DNA of 64,000 nt from Aminobacter aminovorans (GCF_900445235.1 NZ_UFSM01000001.1:3425501-3489500), one strand, 5' to 3'; shown: positions 33,743 through 43,664, counted from the stretch's first letter. A program made the numbers and translations. Notes: generated from the letters alone by a model not told the origin.

Positions 33743-33919
33743 ATGCATGCCACAAGAGTAACGATCGCCCTGCTCGCCTGCCTGACCGTAACGGCATGCG
33801 GCATGGCGAAAGCGGCAAGAACCGGCGGCCAGACATTCGACAAATATGGCTGCCTGGCCCGCGACTTCAAAGGCCAGCCACCCTGCGATCCTGCAGCAGC
33901 CACCGCGCCCAAGCCTTAA
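33743..33919 (+). CDS. 58-residue lipoprotein
   Basis: ATG with GGAAGAAG upstream. A short basic start and hydrophobic run end in the lipobox VTAC; after the Cys the mature part is only ~40 residues and contains a further Cys pair (GCLARDF, PPCDP). Small lipoproteins of this size are common in rhizobial envelopes. No known function. A roughly 220-nt non-coding leader separates it from the LacI-type gene. Confidence 0.7.
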   Translation: MHATRVTIALLACLTVTACGMAKAARTGGQTFDKYGCLARDFKGQPPCDPAAATAPKP

Positions 33920-33999
33920 AAGGCACGGGGCCCTTTACGCCATCGCTTTGACGACCTACTGCGACCGGACACAGCGACGTGGCAACGGAAGGAAGAGAC

Positions 34000-34221
34000 A
34001 TGTCCGACATCATCGTCAAAGACAGCAACGGCGCTCAGCTCAATGAGGGCGATTCCGTCACATTGATCAAGGACCTGAAGGTCAAGGGGACGTCCGAGAC
34101 GATAAAGCGCGGCACGCTGGTCAAGAACATCCGCCTGAACGGCAATGCTGGTGAGATCGAATGCAACACCAAGCAGGTCAAGGGGCTGGTGCTGAGGACC
34201 GAGTTTGTGAAGAAGGCCTGA
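34000..34221 (+). CDS. PhnA/YjdM-like domain protein, short form
   Basis: 73 residues from the ATG at 34000, with GGAAGGAAG just upstream. The sequence IIVKDSNGAQLNEGDSVTLI and the end GLVLRTEFVKKA match the C-terminal domain of PhnA/YjdM. The N-terminal zinc ribbon of the full-length family is absent. Despite the old name, no phosphonate role is established. Monocistronic by spacing. Confidence 0.88.
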   Translation: MSDIIVKDSNGAQLNEGDSVTLIKDLKVKGTSETIKRGTLVKNIRLNGNAGEIECNTKQVKGLVLRTEFVKKA

Positions 34222-34279
34222 GCCGACCGCCCCGCGCTCCGTCAACGCGGTTTTAAGCTCTGAAGTCCAGACTCACGAC

Positions 34280-34981
34280 ATGTCTGGATTCGCCCTTCCC
34301 AAATTGAGATGGCTAGTGCTCGGCGCACTGGCCGCCGGCGGTTGGGCCATGACGCAGGATCTGCCCAGCAAAGCGCGCTTCGACGATCGCCCGGCCCGGG
34401 CAGCAAACAAGTACAAGACGGAAAACGCCGAGCGAAAGGATGTCGCCGTCACACGGCCGAAGGTCAATGTAGCGCCACGCCCGCAAGCTGACGTGGCACG
34501 TCCGAAGGCTGATGTCGCGCCGCGCAAGCTGGCTGCCGTACCGAAGCCCAAAGCCGACATTCCGGCCCGAAAGGTGGCAGCTGCAACACCTGCGGCCAGA
34601 GAACGTGCTCCGCGCAAGCCGGCCGGCGAGATCGAGACCGCCTCGATCACACGTCCGCCTACGCCGTTGCCACGGCCGAAATCAACCGCTGCCGAAGCAG
34701 CACCCAAATCCGCGAGCGCCGGTGCGGCCGCCCTCAACGTGCTCTACACCAGCACCGCGGTCTATCTGCGCCAGCGTCCAAGCGTTTCCGCCCCCGTCAC
34801 TTCGAGCCTCAAGCAGGGTGAGAGCGTCCGAGTGTTCGCGCGTGACGGCAAATGGACGCTGGTCTCGGCCTCCGGGCGCAAGGGCTGGGTGCATGGCGAG
34901 TTGCTGCGGCCGGCAGACCCTGCCGCTCCGCGCCCGAAACAGACCCTCGGCCACACCGCCAACACCACCACGCCCGGCTGA
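34280..34981 (+). CDS. SH3b-domain protein with N-terminal anchor
   Basis: 233 residues. A hydrophobic N-terminus (LRWLVLGALAAGGWAM) acts as signal or anchor. Residues ~40-130 are a basic Pro/Ala/Lys-rich linker with a repeated R/K-P-K/Q-A-D-V/I-A/P-P/A-R unit. The C-terminal ~65 residues are a bacterial SH3 domain (VYLRQRPSVSAPVTSSLKQG, then GRKGWVHGELL). Probably periplasmic and peptidoglycan-associated. An upstream ATG is possible but not needed. Confidence 0.85.
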   Translation: MSGFALPKLRWLVLGALAAGGWAMTQDLPSKARFDDRPARAANKYKTENAERKDVAVTRPKVNVAPRPQADVARPKADVAPRKLAAVPKPKADIPARKVAAATPAARERAPRKPAGEIETASITRPPTPLPRPKSTAAEAAPKSASAGAAALNVLYTSTAVYLRQRPSVSAPVTSSLKQGESVRVFARDGKWTLVSASGRKGWVHGELLRPADPAAPRPKQTLGHTANTTTPG

Positions 34982-35121
34982 CCTCGCCCAAATTCGCTAC
35001 CTAAACAACCAATATCGCGCCTGACGGGGCTTTGCCGGTTGAAACCGGACGCGTCCGGTGCCAAATCTGCGGCTCGGCTCGCAGATGTTGCGGGCACACA
35101 GAGGTTACCCGGTAGAGGTCA

Positions 35122-35949
35122 ATGGTCAGCTATCTCGACGCCGCCACGGCGCCCCTCAGGAACACCGGCCAGATTCGTCTTTACGGCGCCGAGGCTTTCG
35201 AAGGCATGCGCAAGGCATGCCAGCTCACAGCCAGTTGCCTCGACGAGCTGGTAGACCGCGTCGCACCAGGGGTTACGACCGACGCCATCGACCGCTTCGT
35301 CTTCGAATACGGCATGGACCACGGCGCGCTGCCGGCGACGCTGAACTATCGTGGCTACACCAAGTCGTCCTGCACCTCGATCAATCACGTCGTCTGCCAC
35401 GGCATTCCCGACAACAAGCCGCTCAAGGACGGCGACGTCGTCAACATCGACGTCACCTATATTCTGGACGGCTGGCACGGCGATTCGAGCCGGATGTATC
35501 CGGTCGGCACCATCAAGCGCGCCGCCGAGCGGCTGCTCGAAGTCACCCATGAGTGCCTGATGCGCGGCATCGCCGCCGTCCGTCCGGGCGCGCGTACCGG
35601 CGCCATTGGTGCGGCCATCCAGACCTTTGCCGAAGCCGAGCGCTGCTCGGTGGTGCGCGACTTCTGCGGCCACGGCGTCGGCGCGCTGTTCCACGACGCG
35701 CCCAACATCCTGCACTATGGCAACGCCAATGAAGGCGTCGAGATGCGCCAGGGCATGATCTTTACCATCGAGCCGATGATCAATCTTGGCCGGCCGCATG
35801 TGAAGGTGTTGTCAGACGGCTGGACGGCGGTCACCCGCGACCGCTCGCTGTCAGCCCAATACGAGCACACTGTCGGCGTCACGGCCACCGGCTGCGAGAT
35901 CTTCACGCTGTCGCCCAAGGGGCTCGACCGTCCGGGCCTGCCCGCTTAG
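35122..35949 (+). CDS. map: Methionine aminopeptidase, type I
   Basis: Removes initiator Met from nascent proteins. 275 residues. The pita-bread metalloprotease motifs are intact: INHVVCHGIPD (His), GDVVNIDVTYILDGWHGDSS (both metal Asp), RDFCGHGVGALFH (metal His), FTIEPMINLG (metal Glu) and QYEHTVGV (metal Glu). No zinc-finger extension, so type Ia. The radC gene follows 147 nt downstream. Confidence 0.97.
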   Translation: MVSYLDAATAPLRNTGQIRLYGAEAFEGMRKACQLTASCLDELVDRVAPGVTTDAIDRFVFEYGMDHGALPATLNYRGYTKSSCTSINHVVCHGIPDNKPLKDGDVVNIDVTYILDGWHGDSSRMYPVGTIKRAAERLLEVTHECLMRGIAAVRPGARTGAIGAAIQTFAEAERCSVVRDFCGHGVGALFHDAPNILHYGNANEGVEMRQGMIFTIEPMINLGRPHVKVLSDGWTAVTRDRSLSAQYEHTVGVTATGCEIFTLSPKGLDRPGLPA

Positions 35950-36096
35950 TATCGCCATACCGGGCTCGAACATCGGCGCGAAAACCGGCAACGATTGCCG
36001 GAACGCACGATGTGTCGATTCCGGGAGTCAGAGCGTATCTTGTGCGTTCGTTCGAACGCGCGGCGCTGTGAGGCCGGCGGGGGCGGCATACCGGGC

Positions 36097-36849
36097 ATGG
36101 CGACCGAAGAACACGACGAGCGCGATTTCTTTGGCGAGCGGTCGCTACCGAAACCCAAGCGCGAAACCGCACAGGAAAAACCCCATTATCTCGGCCATCG
36201 CGACCGGCTGCGCGAGCGTTTCTCGACAGCCGGCGGCGACACATTCGCCGACTACGAGTTGCTCGAACTTTTGCTGTTCAGGCTGATCCCGCGCGCCGAC
36301 ACCAAGCCGGCAGCCAAGGCGCTGCTTGCCCGTTTTGGCACCTTCGCCGAAGTGCTGGGCGCACCTGTCAACCTGCTGCAAGAGGTCAAGGGCATAGGAC
36401 CAGCGGTCGCGCTGGACCTCAAGATCGTTGCAGCTGCGGCAAAACGCATGACGCGCGGCGAGATCAGCGGTCGCGAGGTGCTGTCATCGTGGAACCAGGT
36501 GCTCGACTATTGCCGGGCGGCCATGGCCTTTGAAGAGCGCGAGCAGTTCCGCATCCTGTTCCTCGACAAGAAGAACGTGCTTATTGCCGACGAGGTACAG
36601 CAGACGGGCACCGTCGATCACACGCCGGTCTATCCACGCGAGGTGATCAAGCGTGCGCTGGAACTGTCAGCCACCGCAATCATCCTCGTGCACAATCACC
36701 CGTCGGGCGATCCCGCGCCGTCGCGCGCCGACATCGACATGACCAGGACGATCATCGACACGGCCAAGCCGCTGGGCATCGCCGTGCACGACCACGTCAT
36801 CATCGGCAAGAAGGGTTTTGCCAGCATGAAGGGCCTGCTGCTGATCTAG
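36097..36849 (+). CDS. radC: RadC/YsxA-family JAB-domain protein
   Basis: 250 residues from the ATG at 36097; the frame is open further upstream, but the family N-terminus starts near the [13 protein letters not shown] block. It contains a helix-hairpin-helix ([18 protein letters not shown]) and a JAMM/MPN+ metalloprotease motif H-x-H-x7-D ([20 protein letters not shown]) with all ligands. Historically called DNA repair protein RadC, but that role is not supported; the function is uncertain. Convergent with tig. Confidence 0.93.
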   Translation: MATEEHDERDFFGERSLPKPKRETAQEKPHYLGHRDRLRERFSTAGGDTFADYELLELLLFRLIPRADTKPAAKALLARFGTFAEVLGAPVNLLQEVKGIGPAVALDLKIVAAAAKRMTRGEISGREVLSSWNQVLDYCRAAMAFEEREQFRILFLDKKNVLIADEVQQTGTVDHTPVYPREVIKRALELSATAIILVHNHPSGDPAPSRADIDMTRTIIDTAKPLGIAVHDHVIIGKKGFASMKGLLLI

Positions 36850-36911
36850 ACAGCGCAGCAGCTGGACTCGAATTACACTGCCCGAACTGCACCCGAAGGA
36901 CGAGAGAATCG

Positions 36912-36941
36912 AAAAGGCCGCCGGATTGCCGACGGCCTTTT
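36912..36941. terminator. Bidirectional terminator between radC and tig
   Basis: AAAAGGCCG and CGGCCTTTT form the arms of a strong hairpin with an inner CGG/CCG pair. Terminal A and T runs give a U-tract on either strand. It serves both convergent genes. Confidence 0.85.
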
Positions 36942-36965
36942 GAATTTCATTCCAGGAGCAGTGCC

Positions 36966-38435
36966 TTATTCGGCGTCGGCTTCCTTGGCCTTCTTCTTCG
37001 GAGCGGCCTTCTTCTTGGGCTCTTCGCCCTCTGCCTTCTCAGCCTTGTCTGCCTTCTTGGCCGAAGCCTTCTTGGCCGGCTTTGCAGAAGTCTCGTCCTC
37101 GTCGTCGGCGAGCAGTTCTTCCTTGGTCACCTTCTTGTCGGTGACGGAGATCTGCGACAGCAGGTGATCGACGACCTTTTCCTCGAACAGCGGCGCGCGC
37201 AGGTTGACCAGCGCGGACGGGTTGTTGCGATAGAAGTCGAACACTTCCTGCTGCTGGTTGGCCGGGTAGCGGCGAACCGTGTCGAACAGGCCGCGCTGCA
37301 ACTCCTCGTCGGAAACCGTCACGCCGGACTTCTCGCCGATCTCGGCGAGAACCAGGCCGAGGCGCACGCGGCGCTCGGCGAGGCGCTGGTATTCGGCGCG
37401 GGCTTCTTCTTCCGTCGTCTCTTCGTCGGCAAAGGTGCGGCCGGCGATCTCGAGGTCGCGGGTCACCTGGCTCCAGATGTTGCCGAACTCGGCTTCGACG
37501 AGCTTGGAGGGAGCCTCGAACTGGTAGGCGCCATCGAGCTGGTCGAGCAGCTGACGCTTGACCTTCTGGCGCGTCATGGCGCCGAACTGGTTCTCGATCT
37601 GGCCGCGAACGATGTCACGCAGCTTCTCGAGCGACTCGAGGCCGAGGTTCTTCGCGGTCTCGTCGTTGACCTCAAGCTTGCCGGGGGCAGCAACTTCCTT
37701 GACGGTGACGTCGAAGGTGGCTTCCTTGCCGGCCAGATGTCCGGCCTGGTAGTTCTCCGGGAAGGTCACGGTGACGAGCTTCTCGTCGCCGGCCTTGGCA
37801 CCAATCAGCTGGTCCTCGAAGCCGGGGATGAACTCCTTCGAGCCGAGCACCAGCGGCTGGTCGCCGCCCGTACCGCCGTCGAAGGCAACGCCGTCGATCT
37901 TGCCGACATAGTCGATGGTGACGCGGTCACCTTCACTGGCCTTGCCGGTCTTCGGCTCATAGGTGCGCGCCGATTCGGCGACGCGGTTGACCTGCTCGTC
38001 GATCTCGCTTTCCGGAACGTCGTAGACCGGGCGCAACACCTTGATGTCGGTGAAGTCCTTGATCTCGATTGCCGGAATGACTTCGTAGCTCAGCGAGAAC
38101 TCGAAATCGGCGCCGCCGGCGAGGATCTTCTCGGCTTCCTTCTCGTCCTCGGTCATCACGACGTCGGGCTGCATCGCGGCCTTTTCACCGCGCTCGGCGA
38201 TGATCGTGCGGGTCGAGTCGGTCAGGATCTCGTTGACCACTTCAGCCATGAAGGACTTGCCGTACATCTTGCGCATATGCTGCATCGGCACCTTGCCAGG
38301 ACGGAAACCGTTGATGCGGACCTTGTCCTTGGCAGCCGAAAGCCGCTTCTCGAGACGGGCTTCCATGTCGCCGGCAGGGACCGAGACCTTGATCTCGCGC
38401 TTGAGGCCGGAGTTGAGCGTTTCGGTGACCTGCAT
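36966..38435 (-). CDS. tig: Trigger factor
   Basis: A ribosome-bound chaperone and peptidyl-prolyl isomerase. 489 residues; three tandem start codons occur, and the ATG at 38435 ([20 protein letters not shown]) fits the family and the AAAGG spacing. The ribosome-binding motif GFRPGKVP is present, followed by the FKBP domain (~170-250, [20 protein letters not shown]) and the C-terminal chaperone arms. The last ~60 residues form a Lys/Ala/Glu-rich tail ([20 protein letters not shown]), common in rhizobial trigger factors. Confidence 0.97.
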   Translation of the reverse strand: MQVTETLNSGLKREIKVSVPAGDMEARLEKRLSAAKDKVRINGFRPGKVPMQHMRKMYGKSFMAEVVNEILTDSTRTIIAERGEKAAMQPDVVMTEDEKEAEKILAGGADFEFSLSYEVIPAIEIKDFTDIKVLRPVYDVPESEIDEQVNRVAESARTYEPKTGKASEGDRVTIDYVGKIDGVAFDGGTGGDQPLVLGSKEFIPGFEDQLIGAKAGDEKLVTVTFPENYQAGHLAGKEATFDVTVKEVAAPGKLEVNDETAKNLGLESLEKLRDIVRGQIENQFGAMTRQKVKRQLLDQLDGAYQFEAPSKLVEAEFGNIWSQVTRDLEIAGRTFADEETTEEEARAEYQRLAERRVRLGLVLAEIGEKSGVTVSDEELQRGLFDTVRRYPANQQQEVFDFYRNNPSALVNLRAPLFEEKVVDHLLSQISVTDKKVTKEELLADDEDETSAKPAKKASAKKADKAEKAEGEEPKKKAAPKKKAKEADAE

Positions 38436-38777
38436 CATCAAACCTTTGTTTTCACGTATGGCGCGGCTTGGACGGCGTCCTGCCGTTCAGCCTGCCGGAA
38501 TTCGTTTGCCGGGGGTGGCTTCAAGTTCGCAAATCGGCATCCCGGCCCGCCGTTGCGGCCCATTTGGCTCCGCCATCTTCCGAAAGTCCGATAAGTTATT
38601 GTTTTTCCGACTTCTTATCGTATCTTTCAGAGACGGTCCTTTGCGTCCCATCCTATTTGACAGGCCTTTTGTCACAGGCGTGGCCAATTTTCAACTATCT
38701 TCGCGGTTTCTCCCGGCCGAGGTCAATTCCGCTCCGAGATTGACAGAATGATGGCGACATGTGATTGGCGGTCGCAT
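38436..38777. other. Intergenic region between tig and tRNA-Leu
   Basis: About 340 nt without a gene. It must hold the tig promoter (leftward) and the tRNA-Leu promoter. A TTGACA at 38740-38745 is a good -35 for the tRNA, though the matching -10 is weak. An inverted repeat GATAAG...CTTATC at 38589-38618 lies in the tig upstream region and has no assigned role. Confidence 0.45.
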
Positions 38778-38862
38778 GCGGATGTGGCGGAACTGGTAGA
38801 CGCCCTGGATTTAGGTTCCAGTGCCGAGAGGCGTGTAGGTTCGACTCCTATCATCCGCACCA
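38778..38862 (+). tRNA. tRNA-Leu (anticodon TAG)
   Basis: An 85-nt class II tRNA with encoded CCA. The acceptor GCGGATG pairs with CATCCGC. The anticodon stem CTGGA/TCCAG encloses TTTAGGT, so anticodon TAG. It has the long variable arm expected of Leu and a T arm with TTCGACT. Two glycosyltransferase genes follow directly. Confidence 0.97.
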
Positions 38863-38913
38863 TAAACGCTCTGCCCGGCGGACCTGAAACCTCTGATCGA
38901 GAGTGATCCAGCC

Positions 38914-40158
38914 GTGCACGCAACGACAAATGCCTCAGGTACCACCTCCACGGCCGACAGCAATGGCGCGGCCCGGTCGCGACGCAGCCTGCTCGTTGCC
39001 TCCGATGCGGTGTGGCCACCCGTTTCGGGTGGAGATCTGCGCAACTGGCAGAATGTCCAGGCGCTTGCCAGGCTGGGCGATGTGCTGGCGGCATCGGTTC
39101 ATGCACCGGCGGCACCCGCGACGCTCGACGACGACAGGATAACGACACTGGCCCTTGCCAATGCAGCCGAGGCCGCGACCTCGCCGCGTCTCGCCAAGCG
39201 CCGGACCCCGATCGACACACGCATCCCGCAAATAGCACTTTCACGCCTCCTGGCGGCGGCACGCGACTTCAAGCCCGATGCCATCGTCGTCGAGGGCATT
39301 CCGCTGTTTCCTCTCCTCGAGCACCTGCGCCCACTGGCGCCGACGCTCGTGCTCGACATGCACAACATCGAGTCCGACCTTGCCAGGCAGATGATGCCGA
39401 AAACCGGCTGGCTGGCCGGGCTGTTTTCAAAGAAGACCCGCCATGTCAGACGCATGCGCGACATGGAGTTGCAGTCGCTGCGCATGGTGGACAAGGTCTG
39501 GGTCTGTTCGGAACAGGATCGAGACAGGCTGCACAGCCTATCCGGCGGCCGGGCCCTCGCCGACGTCATCCCAAATGGCGTCCCCCGCTTTGACCTCATT
39601 CCAGAACAATTGGCCGACCAGCCCGCGATGAGCAAGGGCCAGCCGACACTACTGTTCGTCGGCCACCTCAACTATCCCCCGAACCTCGAAGCGGCGCGGC
39701 GGCTGGCCACCCGGATCCTGCCACAGCTGCAGACGGCACTCGGCGGCGCCAAGCTGATCATCGCCGGACGCAGCCCCCACCGCAGCCTGGCTGATGTGGC
39801 TGCCCTGCCCGATGTCGAACTGATCGCAAATCCCGACGATCTGGGGGTGCTCTACCGCCACGCACATCTGGCGATCGTGCCGCTGGTCAGCGGCGGCGGC
39901 ACGCGGCTGAAGATACTGGAAGCGATGGCCTGGGGCCTGCCGGTCGTGGCCACCAGGCTCGCCGCCGAAGGTCTCGGCCTGGTCGACGGCGTCGACATCG
40001 ACTTTGCCGAAACCGACGACGATCTCGCCGCGCGTGCAGCAGCACTATGCAACGACGCCGGCTGGTTCCAGGCGCGGCGGCTTCGTGCCCGCGAAACGGT
40101 CACGAGCCGCTACGGTCCAGAAGCCATCGCAAGCGCCGTAAGGTCCAGCCTCTTGTAA
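38914..40158 (+). CDS. GT4-family glycosyltransferase
   Basis: 414 residues, GTG start. A GT-B fold retaining glycosyltransferase. The N-domain has the acceptor-side glycine motif WPPVSGGDLRNWQNVQALA. The C-domain has LLFVGHLNYPPNLEAARRLA and the nucleotide-sugar motif VPLVSGGGTRLKILEAMAWG, ending LPVVAT. It lies 51 nt after tRNA-Leu and 91 nt before the dual glycosyltransferase, suggesting a small surface-polysaccharide module. The sugar is unknown. Confidence 0.9.
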   Translation: MHATTNASGTTSTADSNGAARSRRSLLVASDAVWPPVSGGDLRNWQNVQALARLGDVLAASVHAPAAPATLDDDRITTLALANAAEAATSPRLAKRRTPIDTRIPQIALSRLLAAARDFKPDAIVVEGIPLFPLLEHLRPLAPTLVLDMHNIESDLARQMMPKTGWLAGLFSKKTRHVRRMRDMELQSLRMVDKVWVCSEQDRDRLHSLSGGRALADVIPNGVPRFDLIPEQLADQPAMSKGQPTLLFVGHLNYPPNLEAARRLATRILPQLQTALGGAKLIIAGRSPHRSLADVAALPDVELIANPDDLGVLYRHAHLAIVPLVSGGGTRLKILEAMAWGLPVVATRLAAEGLGLVDGVDIDFAETDDDLAARAAALCNDAGWFQARRLRARETVTSRYGPEAIASAVRSSLL

Positions 40159-40249
40159 GCTGAGAAACCCTCGATAACGGCTTGATAAGCCTCGCCTAAT
40201 AATGCCATGACTCGCAGGATGACTGAAAGACGAGTTTGATTGGCATTGC

Positions 40250-41821
40250 ATGACAATTCCCAAAATTCTTCATCAGACCTGGAAGACTGACAGCATTCCC
40301 GAGGAATTCCTCGGCTGGTCGAAGAGTTGGACGAAATACAATCCGGGCTGGCGGCACATCTTGTGGAGCGACAGAATGCTGCTCGACTTCGTCGCCGAAA
40401 ATTATCCTGAATATCTCGATACCTATTGCGGCTACCGTGTCGGGGTCCAACGCGCCGATGCCGCACGATACATGCTGCTGCACCATTTCGGCGGGGTTTA
40501 TGCCGACCTCGATTGCGAATGCGTCGCGCCGTTCGATGGCCTGCTGGACGAAAACCGCGTCATCCTGTGCAAGGAACCCAAAAGTCAGTCGGACGCACAG
40601 ACACGCCTGCGTAATCTGCCTCATCTTCTCTTCAATGGGACGATGGCGAGCCCAAAGGGGCACCCGTTCTGGCCGCACCTGCTCGCCTATTTGCCATTGG
40701 TCAAGGATGCGCGGGACGTTCTCGATGCCACCGGCCCGTGCCTGTTGACGGCGGCGCAACTCAGCTTCGCCGACCAGTCAGCCTTTGCGATCCATCCGCA
40801 TGAACTTTTCAGCCCGGCAGACAGTGGCGGCAGCTCGATGGAAGTCGCGACGCCCGCGACACTGTCCGTTCATCACTGGGCCGGCACATGGTGGATCAAG
40901 CCCAGGCCACCGTCACTGCTGGCACGTCTGCGGCACAGCTATTACCAAACACTGCATATCCTGACCAAGGGCGAGCAACTCGATGTTACTACTGCGCAGG
41001 CGGCAGTCGATCCTGCTGCCCTCAAACGTCCGCCCCCCCAGGGAAACAACATCGCGATACTTGTTCCGCTGCGCGATGCCGCCGACCACATCGCACCATT
41101 CCTCGCCGCCCTCGCCCGGATCGATCATCCAAAGAAGCACATTAAATTGGTGTTCTGCGAGGGCGACAGCAGCGACGACAGCTGGCAAAGACTGACGCAG
41201 GCGACCGCGACGCTCAAGGGTACCTATCGCGACGTCGTGCTGCTCAAGAAAGACCTTGGCATCAAGATGGAAAGGTCGAAGCGCTGGAAGCCCAAGCTTC
41301 AACGCAAGCGCCGCGCAGCGATTGCGGCCGTGCGTAACCATCTTATCCGCCACGGGCTCGATGCCAGCGACGACTGGGCGCTGTGGATCGACATCGACGT
41401 CTGGCGTTATCCCTCAGACGCCATCTCGCGCCTGATCGCTTCAGGCGGCAGGATCGTCGTTCCCAACTGCGCGGTGGCGCCGGGCGGCGGCAGCTTCGAC
41501 ATGAACAGCTTTGCCACCCTCCGCAAGCCGAAGGATTACCGCTACTACCGCGCGCTGCGCGGCGGGCTCTACCAGCCTCCGGCAAAGGAAAACACCAGGC
41601 TCTACCTCAGCGACCTGCGTCACCTCGACAGCGTCAATCTAGACGGCGTCGGTGGGACGATGCTGCTCGTCGACGCAGCGCTGCATCGCGGCGGCCTCAA
41701 CTTTCCGGAGATACCCTACAAGTTCCTGCTCGAAACCGAGGGCTTTGCCGCCCTTGCCAACGATCTCGGCGTCGTGCCGCTCGGGTTGCCCAAGATCGAG
41801 GTGCTGCACGTCCCCTGGTAA
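40250..41821 (+). CDS. Two-domain glycosyltransferase: GT32 (OCH1-like) plus GT62 (Anp1-like)
   Basis: 523 residues. Residues 1-~215 are a DXD-sugar-binding GT32 domain (IPKILHQTWKTDSIPEEF, then VQRADAARYMLLHHFGGVYA and DLDCE with the DXD at 86-88). Residues ~265-523 resemble the Anp1/GT62 domain: ILVPLRDAADHIAPFLAAL, an R-x3-A-x3-R-N block at 355-363, WALWIDIDVWRYP with a second DXD at 381-383, and GGTMLLVDAALHRGGLNFPE. Both domain families are best known from yeast Golgi mannan synthesis. A bifunctional enzyme adding two sugars is likely by inference. No membrane segment, so cytoplasmic. Confidence 0.82.
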   Translation: MTIPKILHQTWKTDSIPEEFLGWSKSWTKYNPGWRHILWSDRMLLDFVAENYPEYLDTYCGYRVGVQRADAARYMLLHHFGGVYADLDCECVAPFDGLLDENRVILCKEPKSQSDAQTRLRNLPHLLFNGTMASPKGHPFWPHLLAYLPLVKDARDVLDATGPCLLTAAQLSFADQSAFAIHPHELFSPADSGGSSMEVATPATLSVHHWAGTWWIKPRPPSLLARLRHSYYQTLHILTKGEQLDVTTAQAAVDPAALKRPPPQGNNIAILVPLRDAADHIAPFLAALARIDHPKKHIKLVFCEGDSSDDSWQRLTQATATLKGTYRDVVLLKKDLGIKMERSKRWKPKLQRKRRAAIAAVRNHLIRHGLDASDDWALWIDIDVWRYPSDAISRLIASGGRIVVPNCAVAPGGGSFDMNSFATLRKPKDYRYYRALRGGLYQPPAKENTRLYLSDLRHLDSVNLDGVGGTMLLVDAALHRGGLNFPEIPYKFLLETEGFAALANDLGVVPLGLPKIEVLHVPW

Positions 41822-41844
41822 TGCAGTGGGACCGCTGTCCTGTT

Positions 41845-42453
41845 CTAATAGAGCGGCTCCTCGAACAGCATGGTGTCGCCATCCATCAGTGCCTTGATCT
41901 GGCCGGTGCCGCTGCTGTCGACCGCAACCTTGATGCCAAAACTGCGCAATTCGGGCTCGGCATCGGCGTTGCGCTTGCGCATCTCCTCCTCGATTGCCAG
42001 CCCCTCGCCCTCGGGCACGTAGAAGCGCTCGATGCCATAGTCGACGCTGACGGTCGAGCCCGGCGTCAGGCTCCAGCCATTGGAGATGTGGCCGAGGATA
42101 TCGACCTCGTCACCCGGCGCAGGCGTCTCCGCAGACCCCAGCCAGGCCGATGTCGCCCGCCAGTAGCCGTCGGGATCCTTCTTCAGGCGCACGACCACAG
42201 GTCCTTCCACACTCGTCAGTTCGCCCTGGGGCAAATTGGCGATCTTCTCCACCTCTATGCGTGAAATGTCATAGCCCAACCTGACATAATCGCCGCGCAA
42301 CAGGTCGCGCGGATCGACGGGTTCGACCTTGAGCAGGACTTCCTTGCCGTCACGCAGGATCGCTGCGCGTCCCACGATCATCGAGCCTAGAAAACCGATC
42401 TGCGCCAGTGCCAGAACGATGGCGGCGACAACGAGCTTGTAGCGGGCCATCAT
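41845..42453 (-). CDS. GDYXXLXY-domain protein
   Basis: 202 residues. An N-terminal membrane segment (LVVAAIVLALAQIGFLGSMI) leads into an extracytoplasmic domain with the family's name-giving LLRGDYVRLGYDIS motif. The ATG overlaps the DUF2157 stop (ATGA) with AGGGAG upstream, so the two are translationally coupled. These two families are typically neighbours; their function is unknown. Confidence 0.9.
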   Translation of the reverse strand: MMARYKLVVAAIVLALAQIGFLGSMIVGRAAILRDGKEVLLKVEPVDPRDLLRGDYVRLGYDISRIEVEKIANLPQGELTSVEGPVVVRLKKDPDGYWRATSAWLGSAETPAPGDEVDILGHISNGWSLTPGSTVSVDYGIERFYVPEGEGLAIEEEMRKRNADAEPELRSFGIKVAVDSSGTGQIKALMDGDTMLFEEPLY

Positions 42454-43553
42454 GCTGCTCCCTGCACTGGCTGTGATTTCATGCCTCGCTCGATGCGGAT
42501 GATCGCATAAGCGAGGCCAGCGAGAATTATTGCAGCAGCGAAGAAGAAGCCCGCCGTGCCCAGCATGGAGCCGACCGTCACCATATAGACGATGGCCAGC
42601 TCGAAGGCGAAGCCGATATAGGCGATCCAGCGCAAGCCGCGGCTCTCGCGGCCAAGGAAGACGATCACGGCCGCAATAACCGCCAGCGCCACGGCGGCAA
42701 CGATGACAAAGCCTCCGTCATCGATCTGGTCGAGTTGAACCATGCCGATGCCGGAGAGGAAGCCGATCAGTGCATGCAGCGACAATCGCCCGCCAAGCTG
42801 GGCAACACGTTCCGAAGCCGCCGGCGCGAGCGCTGCAACGGCGAGCAGGGCTGCCGAGACCAGCGCCAGCACAACCCCGACCTCCAGCGACTCGTAGTGA
42901 AAGCCGAGCAGCACTGCATAAAGAATGACCGACAGCGCGATCAGATGCCGGGCAGAGCGGCTCTGCGTCCAGAACGACAGCGCCCAATACGCGGCCATGA
43001 ATGCAATGAAGAGATGCGGGAACTCCGAGCGGCGGAACAGCTCGAAGCCCTTCGTCACCAGCCACGCATCGGCGATGCCGACTGCTGCGACCGTCAGTGC
43101 ATTCGAGCGCAGCGCTGCCGCGGCGATGGCTGTGCCTATCGACCAGGTGACGATCGCCGCCGCCTCGTCACCGGAGAAGTGATACATCTGGCCGATCAGC
43201 GCAATGGAGCCGCCGAAGGCCGCGGCCCCGATCAGCCACAAGGCTTCGGCGAAGCCACCATGGTCACGCTGCTTGAGCAGGGCTCCGCCGACATAGCTCG
43301 CAAATATCACGGCAAACAGCGCACCAACGCGCCCCGCGCGCGGTATCGCTTCCCAATTGGCGGCGATGAGGATCAGGATCGCCGCAGCGAACAACAGTGC
43401 CGCCATCATGGCGAGGATCGAACCGAAATTCAGCCCGTTTCGTTCGTTGGCCTCGACATCGCGGATCAGCGCATCGCCGGTCGCGCGGTCGACGAGCCCG
43501 CTGGCGACCCATCGGCCAATGTCGTTCTTCACCTTTGTGGCATAGCTCGCCAT
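42450..43553 (-). CDS. DUF2157 multi-pass membrane protein
   Basis: 367 residues from the ATG at 43553, with GGGGAAG upstream. A cytoplasmic N-terminal ~45 residues (DIGRWVASGLVDRATGDAL) precede about ten hydrophobic segments. The first is ILAMMAALLFAAAILILIAA, followed by the family's NWEAIPRAGRV. The function is unknown; it is paired with the GDYXXLXY gene. Confidence 0.9.
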   Translation of the reverse strand: MASYATKVKNDIGRWVASGLVDRATGDALIRDVEANERNGLNFGSILAMMAALLFAAAILILIAANWEAIPRAGRVGALFAVIFASYVGGALLKQRDHGGFAEALWLIGAAAFGGSIALIGQMYHFSGDEAAAIVTWSIGTAIAAAALRSNALTVAAVGIADAWLVTKGFELFRRSEFPHLFIAFMAAYWALSFWTQSRSARHLIALSVILYAVLLGFHYESLEVGVVLALVSAALLAVAALAPAASERVAQLGGRLSLHALIGFLSGIGMVQLDQIDDGGFVIVAAVALAVIAAVIVFLGRESRGLRWIAYIGFAFELAIVYMVTVGSMLGTAGFFFAAAIILAGLAYAIIRIERGMKSQPVQGAA

Positions 43554-43621
43554 ATGTCGCTTCCCCCTGCCCGAGCCGACCACATCAGGGCCAAGCCGTT
43601 GTCATCATGGCGGATTTCAGA

Positions 43622-43643
43622 TTCGGTCACAATTATGACCGAA
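43622..43643. promoter_or_regulatory. Palindrome between DUF2157 and DUF1127 genes
   Basis: TTCGGTCA, six bases (CAATTA), TGACCGAA: a perfect 8-bp inverted repeat in the divergent promoter region. It lies 69 nt from the DUF2157 start and about 135 nt from the first DUF1127 start. The binding protein is unknown. Confidence 0.55.
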
Positions 43644-43664
43644 GGCTTAATGCTCATTAATGTT

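Noticed and set aside
38589..38618. GATAAG/CTTATC inverted repeat upstream of tig as an operator
   Set aside because: Arms are only 6 bp and 18 nt apart; chance is likely and no matching regulator is known to me.
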